Source of the DNA: Actinernus sp. WN-2022
Taxonomy: Eukaryota > Cnidaria > Anthozoa > Actiniaria > Actinernidae
Length of the DNA stretch: 64,000 nt
Direction: 5' to 3'
Assembly (NCBI GenBank): GCA_030867875.1
Contig: JAOWCC010000411.1
Span: forward strand, 1-64,000
A program made the translations under genes and the position numbers. The notes below the pieces were generated by a model, which worked only from the letters and a program-made list of their open reading frames with translations, was not told the DNA's origin and ran no database searches. Below, piece after piece: positions 1 through 11,131 of the stretch. Within the stretch, counting starts at the first letter, position 1; each line of letters starts with the position of its first letter.

Positions 1-871
1 CCTGATTCATCATTCCTGATTCCTGATTCATCATTCCTCATTCCTGATTCATCAATCCTCATTCCTGATTCATCATTCCTGATTCCTGATTGATCATTCC
101 TCTTTCCTGATTGATCATTCCTCATTCCTGATTCATCATTCCTGATTCCTGATTCCTGATTAATCACTCCTGATTCCTGATTACTGCTTCCTGATTCATC
201 ATTCCTGATTCATCATTCCTGATTCCTGATTCATCATTGCTGATTCCTGATTCATCATTCATCATTCCTGATTCCTGATTCATCATTCCTGATTCATCAT
301 TCATCATTCCTGATTCCTGATTCCTGATTCATCATTCCTGATTCATCATTCCTGATTCATCATTCATCATTCCTGATTCATCATTGCTGATTCATCATTC
401 GTCATTCCTGATTCATCATTCATCATTCCTGATTCATCATTCCTGATTCCTGATTCATCATTGCTGATTCCTGATTCATCATTCCTGATTGATCATTCAT
501 CATTCCTGATTCCTGATTCATCATTCCTGATTCATCATTCATCATTCCTGATTCATCATTCCTGAATCATCATTCCTGATTCCTGATTCATCATTCCTGA
601 TTCCTGATTCATCATTCCTGATTCATCATTCCTGATTCATCATTCCTGATTACTGACTCATCATTCATCATTCCTGATTCATCATTCCTGATTCATCATT
701 CCTGATTCTTGATTCCTGATTCATCATTCCTGATTCATCATTCCTGATTCATCATTCATCATACCTGATTCATCATTCCTTTTTTCTGATTCATCATTCC
801 TGATTCCTGATTCATCATTCATCATTCCTGATTCATCATTCATCATTCATCATTCCTGATTCGTCATTCAT
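1..871. repeat. Heptamer segment 1 (partial at window edge)
   Basis: Pure 7-bp array cut by the window start. It holds rare words useful as landmarks: attgatc near 93 and 112, the variant step taatcactcc at 161, and attactg followed by cttcctg near 180. The same ordered set reappears exactly 7,448 bp downstream (taatcactcc at 7,609), so this is the left copy of a large segmental duplication. A slightly degenerate stretch with six consecutive t lies near 780. No gene or other element is seen. Confidence 0.95.
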
Positions 872-879
872 CTATGAAT
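866..879. other. Entry junction: 6-bp inverted repeat (attcat-ct-atgaat)
   Basis: The last B heptamer of the array (attcat) meets the first 88-bp monomer (atgaat) across two bases, making a perfect 6-bp inverted repeat with a 2-bp centre. The same 14 bp occur at every block entry, starting at 2851, 10041, 13061, 16263, 19199, 22423 and 26689, and at 8314 for block 3. A conserved junction means one ancestral joining event followed by duplication. The fold-back shape suggests template switching, which is inference. Confidence 0.85.
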
Positions 880-1610
880 TTGCTGGCAAGATGGAATCTC
901 TCCGTTTGAGAATTTTACGGCACATTGAACGTTTTTAATATTAGGTCGCGGTCAGGAATCTATTAATTTGCTGGAAAGATGGAATCTCTCAGTTTGAGAA
1001 TTATACGGCACATTGAACGTTTTTAATATTAGCTCGCGGTCAGGAATCTATTAATTTGCTGGAAAGATGGAATCTCTCCGTTTGAGAATTTTACGGCACA
1101 TTGAACGTTTTTAATATTAGCTCGCGATCAGGAATCTATGAATTTGCTGGAAAGATGGAATCTCTCCGTTTGAGAATTTTACGGCACATTGAACGTTTTT
1201 TTTTATTAGCTCGCGTTCAGGAATCTATGAATTTGCTGGAAAGATGGAATCTCTCCGTTTGAGAATTAAACGGCACATTGAACGTTTTTAATATTAGCTC
1301 GCAGTCAGGAATCTATGAATTTGCTGGAAAGATGGAATCTCTCCGTTTGAGAATTTTACGGCACATTCAACGTTTTTAATATTAGCTCGCGAGCAGGAAT
1401 CTATGAATTTGCTGGAAAGATGGAATCTCTCCGTTTGAGAATTTTACGGCACATTTAACGTTTTTAATATTAGCTCGCGATCAGGAATGTATGAATTTGC
1501 TGGAAAGATGGAATCTCTCCGTTTGAGAATTTTACGGCACATTGAACGTTTTTAATATTAGCTCGCGGTCAGGAATCTATTAATTTGCTGGAAAGATGGA
1601 ATGACTCCGT
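872..1610. repeat. 88-bp satellite block 1 (8 monomers plus a 34-bp partial)
   Basis: The sequence leaves the heptamer array inside a B word and continues as 88-bp monomers, the first starting ctatgaatttgctggc. Eight monomers and a final 34-bp fragment ending in gactccgt account for the 739 bp; one monomer is 1 bp long because of a nine-t run near 1,196. Monomers here mostly carry tattaatttg or tatgaatttg, cacattgaacg and often gcggtcagg. The subfamily thus differs from the main array, where ttggctgg and cccattg are frequent. Unlike block 2, this block lacks the 18-bp duplicated start. Its partner 7,448 bp away (8,320) has three fewer monomers. Confidence 0.96.
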
Positions 1611-1616
1611 CATTCC
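1598..1616. other. Exit junction: 8-bp inverted repeat (ggaatgac-tcc-gtcattcc)
   Basis: An ordinary monomer reads ggaatctctccgtttgag. At the exit it reads ggaatgac, then tcc, then gtcattcc, and continues as heptamers. The two 8-bp arms are perfect reverse complements around a 3-bp centre. The same 19 bp sit at all nine exits: 1598, 3687, 8781, 10877, 13282, 17099, 19419, 22644 and 26910. The first heptamers after the exit are the unusual actcctg and actcatc, also conserved at every site. A perfect palindrome exactly at the join suggests a fold-back or template-switch event founded this boundary; that is inference. Confidence 0.88.
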
Positions 1617-1771
1617 TGACTCCTGACTCATCATTCATCATTCCTGATTCCTGATTCATCATTCCTGATTACTGATTCCTGATTCATCATTCCTGATTCA
1701 TAATTCCTGATTCATCATTCATCATTCCTGATTCCTCATTCCTTATTCCTGATTCATCATTCCTGATTCCT

Positions 1772-1831
<60 letters not shown>

Positions 1832-2856
1832 CATCTTTCCTGATTCCTGATTCGTCATTCCTGATTCATCATTCCTGATTCATCATTCGTCATTCCTGAT
1901 TCATCATTCCTGATTCCTGATTCATGATTCATGATTCCTGATTCATCATTCCTGATTCCTGATTCATCATTCCTGATTCCTGATTCATCATTCCTGATTC
2001 CTGATTCATCATTCCTGATTCATGATTCACCATTCCTGATTCCTGATTCATCATTCCTCTTTCCTGATTCATCATTTCTGATTCCTGATTCATCATTCAT
2101 CATTCCTGATTCATCATTCCTCATTCCTGATTCATCAATCCTCATTCCTGATTCATCATTCCTGATTCCTGATTGATCATTCCTCTTTCCTGATTGATCA
2201 TTCCTCATTCCTGATTCATCATTCCTGATTCCTGATTCCTGATTAATCACTCCTGATTCCTGATTACTGATTCCTGATTCATCATTCCTGATTCATCATT
2301 CTTGATTCCTGATTCATCATTGCTGATTCCTGATTCATCATTCATCATTCCTGATTCCTGATTCATCATTCCTGATTCCTGTTTCATCATTCCTGATTCC
2401 TGATTCATCATTCCTGATTCCTGATTCACCATTCCTGATTCCTGATTCGTCATTCCTCTTTCCTGATTCATCATTCATCATTCCTGATTCATCATTCATC
2501 ATTCCTGATTCGTCATTCATCATTCCTGATTCATCATTCCTGATTCCTGATTCCTGATTCATCATTCCTGATTCCTGATTCCTGATTCATCATTCCTGAT
2601 TCATCATTCTTGATTCATCATTCATCATTCATCATTCCTGATTCCTGATTCATCATTCCTGATTCATCATTCATCATTCCTGATTCATCATTGCTGATTC
2701 CTGATTCATCATTCCTGATTCCTCATTCCTGATTCATCAGTCATCATACCTGATTCATCATTCCTTATTCCTGATTCATCATTCCTGATTCCTGATTCAT
2801 CATTCATCATTCCTGATTCATCATTCATCATTCATCATTCCTGATTCGTCATTCAT
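1611..2856. repeat. Heptamer segment 2, with a nine-fold run of attcatc
   Basis: Pure 7-bp array between blocks 1 and 2. A homogeneous run of nine attcatc words occupies 1,773-1,835 and is followed by tttcctg; elsewhere A and B alternate. The A-B-A trimer arrangement gives an open plus frame at 1,931-2,176 and open minus frames at 2,020-2,565 that are by-products of 21-bp periodicity. The segment recurs 7,183 to 7,190 bp downstream, where the attcatc run has ten words; that single extra heptamer explains the 7-bp change in offset. Confidence 0.95.
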
Positions 2857-3699
2857 CTATGAATTTGCTGGAATCTATGAATTTGCTGGCAAGATGGAAT
2901 CTCTCCGTTTGAGAATTTTACGGCACATTGAACGTTTTTAATATTAGCTCGCGGTCAGGAATCTATTAATTTGCTGGAAAGATGGAATCTCTCCGTTTGA
3001 GAATTATACGGCACATTGAACGTTTTTAATATTAGCTCGCGCTCAGGAATCTATTAATTTGCTGGAAAGATGGAATCCCTACGTTTGAGAATTTTACGGC
3101 ACATTGAACGTTTTTAATATTAGCTCGCGGTCAGGAATCTATTAATTTGCTGGAAAGATGGAATCTCTCCGTTTGAGAATTTTACGGCACATTGAACGTT
3201 TTTAATATTACCTCGCGATCAGGAATCTATGAATTTGCTGGAAAGATGGAATCTCTCCGTTTGAGAATTTTACGGCACATTGAACTTTTTTTTATTAGCT
3301 CGCGGTCAGGAATCTATGAATTTGCTGGAAAGATGGAATCTCTCCGTTTGAGAATTTTACGGCACATTGAACGTTTTTAATATTAGCTCGCGTTCAGGAA
3401 TCTATTAATTTGCTGGAAAGATGGAATCTCTCCGTTTGAGAATTTTACGGCACATTCAACGTTTTTAATATTAGCTCGCGAGCAGGAATCTATGAATTTG
3501 CTGGAAAGACGGAATCTCTCCGTTTGAGAATTTTACGGCACATTTAACGTTTTTAATATTAGCTCGCGATCAGGAATGTATGAATTTGCTGGAAAGATGG
3601 AATCTCTCCGTTTGAGAATTTTACGGCACATTGAACGATTTTAATATTAGCTCGCGGTCAGGAATCTATTAATTTGCTGGAAAGATGGAATGACTCCGT
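2857..3699. repeat. 88-bp satellite block 2 (9 monomers, 18-bp partial start)
   Basis: The block begins with 18 bp of monomer (ctatgaatttgctggaat), then restarts at ctatgaatttgctggc and runs nine monomers and a 34-bp tail. One monomer is 1 bp short, at the t-run gaactttttttt near 3,284. Internal variants give each monomer an identity: tccctacg near 3,076, tacctcgcg near 3,210, cattcaacg near 3,451, gcgagcagg near 3,478 and catttaacg near 3,540. The same ordered set is found in blocks 4 and 6. A 62-codon plus frame at 3,192-3,380 spans two monomers and is not considered a gene. Confidence 0.96.
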
Positions 3700-3909
3700 C
3701 ATTCCTGACTCCTGACTCATCATTCATCATTCCTGATTCCTGATTCATCATTCCTGATTCCTGATTCATCATTCATCATTCCTGATTCCTGATTCATCAT
3801 TCCTGATTACTGATTCCTGATTCATCATTCCTGATTCATAATTCCTGATTCATCATTCATCATTCCTGATTCATCATTCCTTATTCCTGATTCATCATTC
3901 CTGATTCCT

Positions 3910-3948
<39 letters not shown>

Positions 3949-5519
3949 CCTGATTCATCATTCATCATTCCTGATTCGTCATTCATCATTCCTGATTCAT
4001 CATTCCTGATTCCTGATTCCTGATTCATCATTCCTAATTCCTGATTCCTGATTCATCATTCCTGATTCATTATTCCTGATTCATCATTCATCATTCCTGA
4101 TTCATCATTCCTGATTCCTGATTGCTGATTCATCATTCCTGATTCATCATTCCTGATTCCTGATTCCTGATTCATCATTCCTCTTTCCTGATTCATCATT
4201 CCTGATTCATCATTCCTGATTCCTGATTCATCATTCCTCATTCCTGATTCATCAATCCTCATTCCTGATTCATCATTCCTGATTCCTGATTGATCATACC
4301 TCTTTCCTGATTGATCATTCCTCATTCCTGATTCATCATTCCTGATTCCTGATTCATCATTCCTGATTCATCATTCCTGATTCCTGATTCCTGATTCATC
4401 ATTCCTGATTCATCATTCCTGATTCATCATTCCTGATTCCTGATTCCTGATTCATCATTCTTGATTCCTGATTCATCATTCCTGATTCATCATTCATCAT
4501 TCCTGATTCATCATTGCTGATTCCTGATTCATCATTCCTGATTCATCATTCCTGATTCCTGATTCATCATTCCTGATTCATCATTCCTGATTCATCATTC
4601 CTGATTCCTGTTTCATCATTCCTGATTCCTGATTCATCATTCCTGATTCATGATTCACCATTCCTGATTCCTGATTCGTCATTCCTCTTTCCTGATTCAT
4701 CATTCATCATTCCTGATTCATCATTCATCATTCCTGATTCGTCATTCATCATTCCTGATTCATCATTCCTGATTCCTGATTCCTGATTCATCATTCCTGA
4801 TTCCTGATTCCTGATTCATCATTCCTGATTCATCATTCCTGATTCATCATTCCTGATTCCTGATTCATCATTCCAGATTCATCATTCATCATTCCTGATT
4901 CATCATTCCTGATTCCTGATTCATCATTGCTGATTCCTGATTCATCATTCATCATTGCTGATTCATCATTCATCATTCCTGATTCCTGATTCGTCATTCC
5001 TGATTCATCATTCATCATTCCTGATTCCTGATTCCTGATTCATCATTCCTGATTCATCATTGCTGATTCGTCATTCCTGATTCCTGATTCATCATTCCAG
5101 ATTCATCATTCATCATTCCTGATTCATCATTGCTGATTCCTGATTCCTGATTCATCATTGCTGATTCCTGATTCATCATTCCTGATTCATCATTCATCAT
5201 TCCTGATTCCTGATTCGTCATTCCTGATTCATCATTCATCATTCCTGATTCATCATTGCTGATTCCTGATTCATCATTCATCATTGCTGATTCCTGATTC
5301 ATCATTCCTGATTCATCATTCATCATTCCTGATTCCTGATTCGTCATTCCTGATTCATCATTCTTCATTCCTGATTCATCATTCCTGAATCATCATTCCT
5401 GATTCCTGATTCATCATTCCTGATTCCTGATTCATCATTCCTGATTCATCATTCCTGATTCATCATTCATCATTCCTGATTCATCATTCCTTATTCCTGA
5501 TTCATCATTCCTGATTCCT

Positions 5520-5558
<39 letters not shown>

Positions 5559-8319
5559 CCTGATTCATCATTCATCATTCCTGATTCGTCATTCATCATT
5601 CCTGATTCATCATTCCTGATTCCTGATTCCTGATTCATCATTCCTAATTCCTGATTCCTGATTCATCATTCCTGATTCATTATTCCTGATTCATCATTCA
5701 TCATTCCTGATTCATCATTCCTGATTCCTGATTGCTGATTCATCATTCCTGATTCATCATTCCTGATTCCTGATTCCTGATTCATCATTCCTCTTTCCTG
5801 ATTCATCATTCCTGATTCATCATTCCTGATTCCTGATTCATCATTCCTCATTCCTGATTCATCAATCCTCATTCCTGATTCATCATTCCTGATTCCTGAT
5901 TGATCATACCTCTTTCCTGATTGATCATTCCTCATTCCTGATTCATCATTCCTGATTCCTGATTCATCATTCCTGATTCATCATTCCTGATTCCTGATTC
6001 CTGATTCATCATTCCTGATTCATCATTCCTGATTCATCATTCCTGATTCCTGATTCCTGATTCATCATTCTTGATTCCTGATTCATCATTCCTGATTCAT
6101 CATTCATCATTCCTGATTCATCATTGCTGATTCCTGATTCATCATTCCTGATTCATCATTCCTGATTCCTGATTCATCATTCCTGATTCATCATTCCTGA
6201 TTCATCATTCCTGATTCCTGTTTCATCATTCCTGATTCCTGATTCATCATTCCTGATTCATGATTCACCATTCCTGATTCCTGATTCGTCATTCCTCTTT
6301 CCTGATTCATCATTCATCATTCCTGATTCATCATTCATCATTCCTGATTCGTCATTCATCATTCCTGATTCATCATTCCTGATTCCTGATTCCTGATTCA
6401 TCATTCCTGATTCCTGATTCCTGATTCATCATTCCTGATTCATCATTCCTGATTCATCATTCCTGATTCCTGATTCATCATTCCAGATTCATCATTCATC
6501 ATTCCTGATTCATCATTCCTGATTCCTGATTCATCATTGCTGATTCCTGATTCATCATTCATCATTGCTGATTCATCATTCATCATTCCTGATTCCTGAT
6601 TCGTCATTCCTGATTCATCATTCATCATTCCTGATTCCTGATTCCTGATTCATCATTCCTGATTCATCATTGCTGATTCGTCATTCCTGATTCCTGATTC
6701 ATCATTCCAGATTCATCATTCATCATTCCTGATTCATCATTGCTGATTCCTGATTCCTGATTCATCATTGCTGATTCCTGATTCATCATTCCTGATTCAT
6801 CATTCATCATTCCTGATTCCTGATTCGTCATTCCTGATTCATCATTCATCATTCCTGATTCATCATTGCTGATTCCTGATTCATCATTCATCATTGCTGA
6901 TTCCTGATTCATCATTCCTGATTCATCATTCATCATTCCTGATTCCTGATTCGTCATTCCTGATTCATCATTCTTCATTCCTGATTCATCATTCCTGAAT
7001 CATCATTCCTGATTCCTGATTCATCATTCCTGATTCCTGATTCATCATTCCTGATTCATCATTCCTGATTCATCATTCCTGATTCATCATTCCTGATTAC
7101 TGACTCATCATTCATCATTCCTGATTCATCATTCATCATTCCTGATTCATCATTCCTGATTCCTGATTCCTGATTCATCATTCCTGATTCATCATTCCTG
7201 ATTCATCATTCGTCATTCCTGATTCATCATTCCTGATTCCTGATTCATCATTCCTGATTCCTGATTCATCATTCCTGATTCCTGATTCATCATTCCTGAT
7301 TCCTGATTCATCATTCCTGATTCCTGATTCATCATTCCTGATTCATGATTCACCATTCCTGATTCCTGATTCATCATTCCTCTTTTCTGATTCATCATTC
7401 CTGATTCCTGATTCATCATTCCTGATTCCTGATTCATCATTCCTGATTCCTGATTCATCATTCCTGATTCCTGATTCATCATTCCTCATTCCTGATTCAT
7501 CAATCCTCATTCCTGATTCATCATTCCTGATTCCTGATTGATCATTCCTCTTTCCTGATTGATCATTCCTCATTCCTGATTCATCATTCCTGATTCCTGA
7601 TTCCTGATTAATCACTCCTGATTCCTGATTACTGCTTCCTGATTCATCATTCCTGATTCATCATTCCTGATTCCTGATTCATCATTGCTGATTCCTGATT
7701 CATCATTCATCATTCCTGATTCCTGATTCATCATTCCTGATTCATCATTCATCATTCCTGATTCCTGATTCCTGATTCATCATTCCTGATTCATCATTCC
7801 TGATTCATCATTCATCATTCCTGATTCATCATTGCTGATTCATCATTCGTCATTCCTGATTCATCATTCATCATTCCTGATTCATCATTCCTGATTCCTG
7901 ATTCATCATTGCTGATTCCTGATTCATCATTCCTGATTGATCATTCATCATTCCTGATTCCTGATTCATCATTCCTGATTCATCATTCATCATTCCTGAA
8001 TCATCATTCCTGAATCATCATTCCTGATTCCTGATTCATCATTCCTGATTCCTGATTCATCATTCCTGATTCATCATTCCTGATTCATCATTCCTGATTA
8101 CTGACTCATCATTCATCATTCCTGATTCATCATTCCTGATTCATCATTCCTGATTCTTGATTCCTGATTCATCATTCCTGATTCATCATTCCTGATTCAT
8201 CATTCATCATACCTGATTCATCATTCCTTTTTTCTGATTCATCATTTCTGATTCCTGATTCATCATTCATCATTCCTGATTCATCATTCATCATTCATCA
8301 TTCCTGATTCGTCATTCAT
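3700..8319. repeat. Heptamer segment 3 (4.6 kb), with tandem 1,610-bp duplication
   Basis: The longest heptamer stretch in the window without an 88-bp block. It contains the exact 1,610-bp tandem pair described separately. It continues through an A/B alternation at 7,200-7,500, where clean 21-bp AAB trimers leave open minus frames at 7,213-7,615. From about 7,449 it becomes the right-hand copy of the segment that starts the window. The rarer words attccag, attgctg and attcgtc cluster at 4,870-5,370 and again 1,610 bp later. No non-repeat sequence is seen. Confidence 0.95.
3851..7070. repeat. Tandem duplication of a 1,610-bp heptamer segment (230 x 7 bp)
   Basis: Positions 3,851-5,460 and 5,461-7,070 read the same by eye, including rare words: ttcctaattcc at 4,031 and 5,641, cattattcctg, tgatcatacctc, attccag and ttcttcattcc. 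The offset is exactly 1,610 bp, a multiple of 7, so phase is kept across the join. A single related copy lies at about 11,040-12,850. The near-perfect identity means either a very recent duplication or an assembly artefact. Confidence 0.9.
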
Positions 8320-8793
8320 CTATGAATTTGCTGGCAAGATGGAATCTCTCCGTTTGAGAATTTTACGGCACATTGAACGTTTTTAATATTAGCTCGCGGT
8401 CAGGAATCTATTAATTTGCTGGAAAGATGGAATCTCTCAGTTTGAGAATTATACGGCACATTGAACGTTTTTAATATTAGCTCGCGGTCAGGAATCTATT
8501 AATTTGCTGGAAAGATGGAATTTCTCAGTTTGAGAATTTTACGGCACATTGAACGTTTTTAATATTAGCTCGCGGTCAGGAATCTATTAATTTGCTGGAA
8601 AGATGGAATCTCTCCGTTTGAGAATTTTACGGCACATTGAACGTTTTTAATATTAGCTCGCGATCAGGAATGTATGAATTTGCTGGAAAGATGGAATCTC
8701 TCCGTTTGAGAATTTTACGGCACATTGAACGTTTTTAATATTAGCTCGCGGTCAGGAATCTATTAATTTGCTGGAAAGATGGAATGACTCCGT
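8320..8793. repeat. 88-bp satellite block 3 (5 monomers plus a 34-bp partial)
   Basis: Same entry and exit as block 1, with no 18-bp restart, but only five monomers. The 474 bp are exactly 5 x 88 + 34. Relative to block 1 it is 265 bp shorter, that is three monomers plus the 1 bp that block 1 gained in a t-run. Flanking heptamers match those of block 1, so the two are duplicates that differ by unequal exchange inside the block. A monomer with aatttctcagtttg lies near 8,519. Confidence 0.95.
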
Positions 8794-8954
8794 CATTCCT
8801 GACTCCTGACTCATCATTCATCATTCCTGATTCCTGATTCATCATTCCTGATTACTGATTCCTGATTCATCATTCCTGATTCATAATTCCTGATTCATCA
8901 TTCATCATTCCTGATTCATCATTCCTTATTCCTGATTCATCATTCCTGATTCCT

Positions 8955-9021
<67 letters not shown>

Positions 9022-10046
9022 CATCTTTCCTGATTCCTGATTCGTCATTCCTGATTCATCATTCCTGATTCATCATTCGTCATTCCTGATTCATCATTCC
9101 TGATTCCTGATTCATGATTCATGATTCCTGATTCATCATTCCTGATTCCTGATTCATCATTCCTGATTCCTGATTCATCATTCCTGATTCCTGATTCATC
9201 ATTCCTGAATCATGATTCACCATTCCTGATTCCTGATTCATCATTCCTCTTTCCTGATTCATCATTCCTGATTCCTGATTCATCATTTCTGATTCCTGAT
9301 TCATCATTCCTCATTCCTGATTCATCAATCCTCATTCCTGATTCATCATTCCTGATTCCTGATTGATCATTCCTCTTTCCTGATTGATCATTCCTCATTC
9401 CTGATTCATCATTCCTGATTCCTGATTCCTGATTAATCACTCCTGATTCCTGATTACTGATTCCTGATTCATCATTCCTGATTCATCATTATTGATTCCT
9501 GATTCATCATTGCTGATTCCTGATTCATCATTCATCATTCCTGATTCCTGATTCATCATTCCTGATTCCTGTTTCATCATTCCTGATTCCTGATTCATCA
9601 TTCCTGATTCCTGATTCACCATTCCTGATTCCTGATTCGTCATTCCTCTTTCCTGATTCATCATTCATCATTCCTGATTCATCATTCATCATTCCTGATT
9701 CGTCATTCATCATTCCTGATTCATCATTCCTGATTCCTGATTCCTGATTCATCATTCCTGATTCCTGATTCCTGATTCATCATTCCTGATTCATCATTCT
9801 TGATTCATCATTCATCATTCATCATTCCTGATTCCTGATTCATCATTCCTGATTCATCATTAATCATTCCTGATTCATCATTGCTGATTCCTGATTCATC
9901 ATTCCTGATTCCTCATTCCTGATTCATCAGTCATCATACCTGATTCATCATTCCTTATTCCTGATTCATCATTCCTGATTCCTGATTCATCATTCATCAT
10001 TCCTGATTCATCATTCATCATTCATCATTCCTGATTCGTCATTCAT
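8794..10046. repeat. Heptamer segment 4 (copy of segment 2)
   Basis: Ordered heptamers match segment 2 at an offset of 7,183 bp, changing to 7,190 bp after a ten-word attcatc run at 8,956-9,025 (nine words in segment 2). Scattered single-base differences exist, for example gaatcatgattc near 9,206 where segment 2 has gattcatgattc. Nothing but heptamers is seen. Confidence 0.95.
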
Positions 10047-10889
10047 CTATGAATTTGCTGGAATCTATGAATTTGCTGGCAAGATGGAATCTCTCCGTTT
10101 GAGAATTTTACGGCACATTGAACGTTTTTAATATTAGCTCGCGGTCAGGAATCTATTAATTGGCTGGAAAGATGGAATCTCTCCGTTTGAGAATTATACG
10201 GCACATTGAACGTTTTTAATATTAGCTCGCGATCAGGAATCTATTAATTTGCTGGAAAGATGGAATCCCTACGTTTGAGAATTTTACGGCACATTGAACG
10301 TTTTTAATATTAGCTCGCGGTCAGGAATCTATTAATTTGCTGGAAAGATGGAATCTCTCCGTTTGAGAATTTTACGGCACATTGAACGTTTTTAATATTA
10401 CCTCGCGATCAGGAATCTATGAATTTGCTGGAAAGATGGAATCTCTCCGTTTGAGAATTTTACGGCACATTGAACTTTTTTTTATTAGCTCGCGGTCAGG
10501 AATCTATGAATTTGCTGGAAAGATGGAATCTCTCCGTTTGAGAATTTTACGGCACATTGAACGTTTTTAATATTAGCTCGCGTTCAGGAATCTATTAATT
10601 TGCTGGAAAGATGGAATCTCTCCGTTTGAGAATTTTACGGCACATTCAACGTTTTTAATATTAGCTCGCGAGCAGGAATCTATGAATTTGCTGGAAAGAT
10701 GGAATCTCTCCGTTTGAGAATTTTACGGCACATTTAACGTTTTTAATATTAGCTCGCGATCAGGAATGTATGAATTTGCTGGAAAGATGGAATCTCTCCG
10801 TTTGAGAATTTTACGGCACATTGAACGATTTTAATATTAGCTCGCGGTCAGGAATCTATTAATTTGCTGGAAAGATGGAATGACTCCGT
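10047..10889. repeat. 88-bp satellite block 4 (9 monomers, 18-bp partial start)
   Basis: Same length (843 bp) and same ordered variants as block 2, offset 7,190 bp. By eye I count three differences: taattggctgg instead of taatttgctgg near 10,159, gcgatcagg instead of gcgctcagg near 10,230, and aagatgg instead of aagacgg near 10,699. That is roughly 99.6 per cent identity, so the duplication is young or homogenised. Confidence 0.95.
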
Positions 10890-11099
10890 CATTCCTGACT
10901 CCTGACTCATCATTCATCATTCCTGATTCCTGATTCATCATTCCTGATTCCTGATTCATCATTCATCATTCCTGATTCCTGATTCATCATTCCTGATTAC
11001 TGATTCCTGATTCATCATTCCTGATTCATAATTCCTGATTCATCATTAATCATTCCTGATTCATCATTCCTTATTCCTGATTCATCATTCCTGATTCCT

Positions 11100-11131
<32 letters not shown>

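Noticed and set aside
61..130. tgatcattcctc and similar words as regulatory operators
   Set aside because: They are single-base variants of heptamers that recur with the duplicated segments, with no gene nearby to regulate.
872..1610. 88-bp blocks as transposon insertions
   Set aside because: No target-site duplications, terminal repeats of an element or coding sequence. The identical junctions are explained by segmental duplication of a composite unit.
1931..2176. Open plus frame of IPDSSFL repeats, and many similar plus and minus frames across 1-29,074, as protein genes
   Set aside because: They arise wherever 21-bp A-B-A heptamer trimers are regular, occur on both strands and in overlapping frames, copy with the satellite, and have no supporting context.
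3192..3380. 62-codon plus frame containing two copies of a GIYEFAGKMESLRLRILRHIE-like stretch, also at 10,382 and 16,604
   Set aside because: It is two consecutive 88-bp monomers read through. An 88-bp unit shifts frame each time, and the frame stays open only because of a 1-bp change in a t-run between the two monomers.
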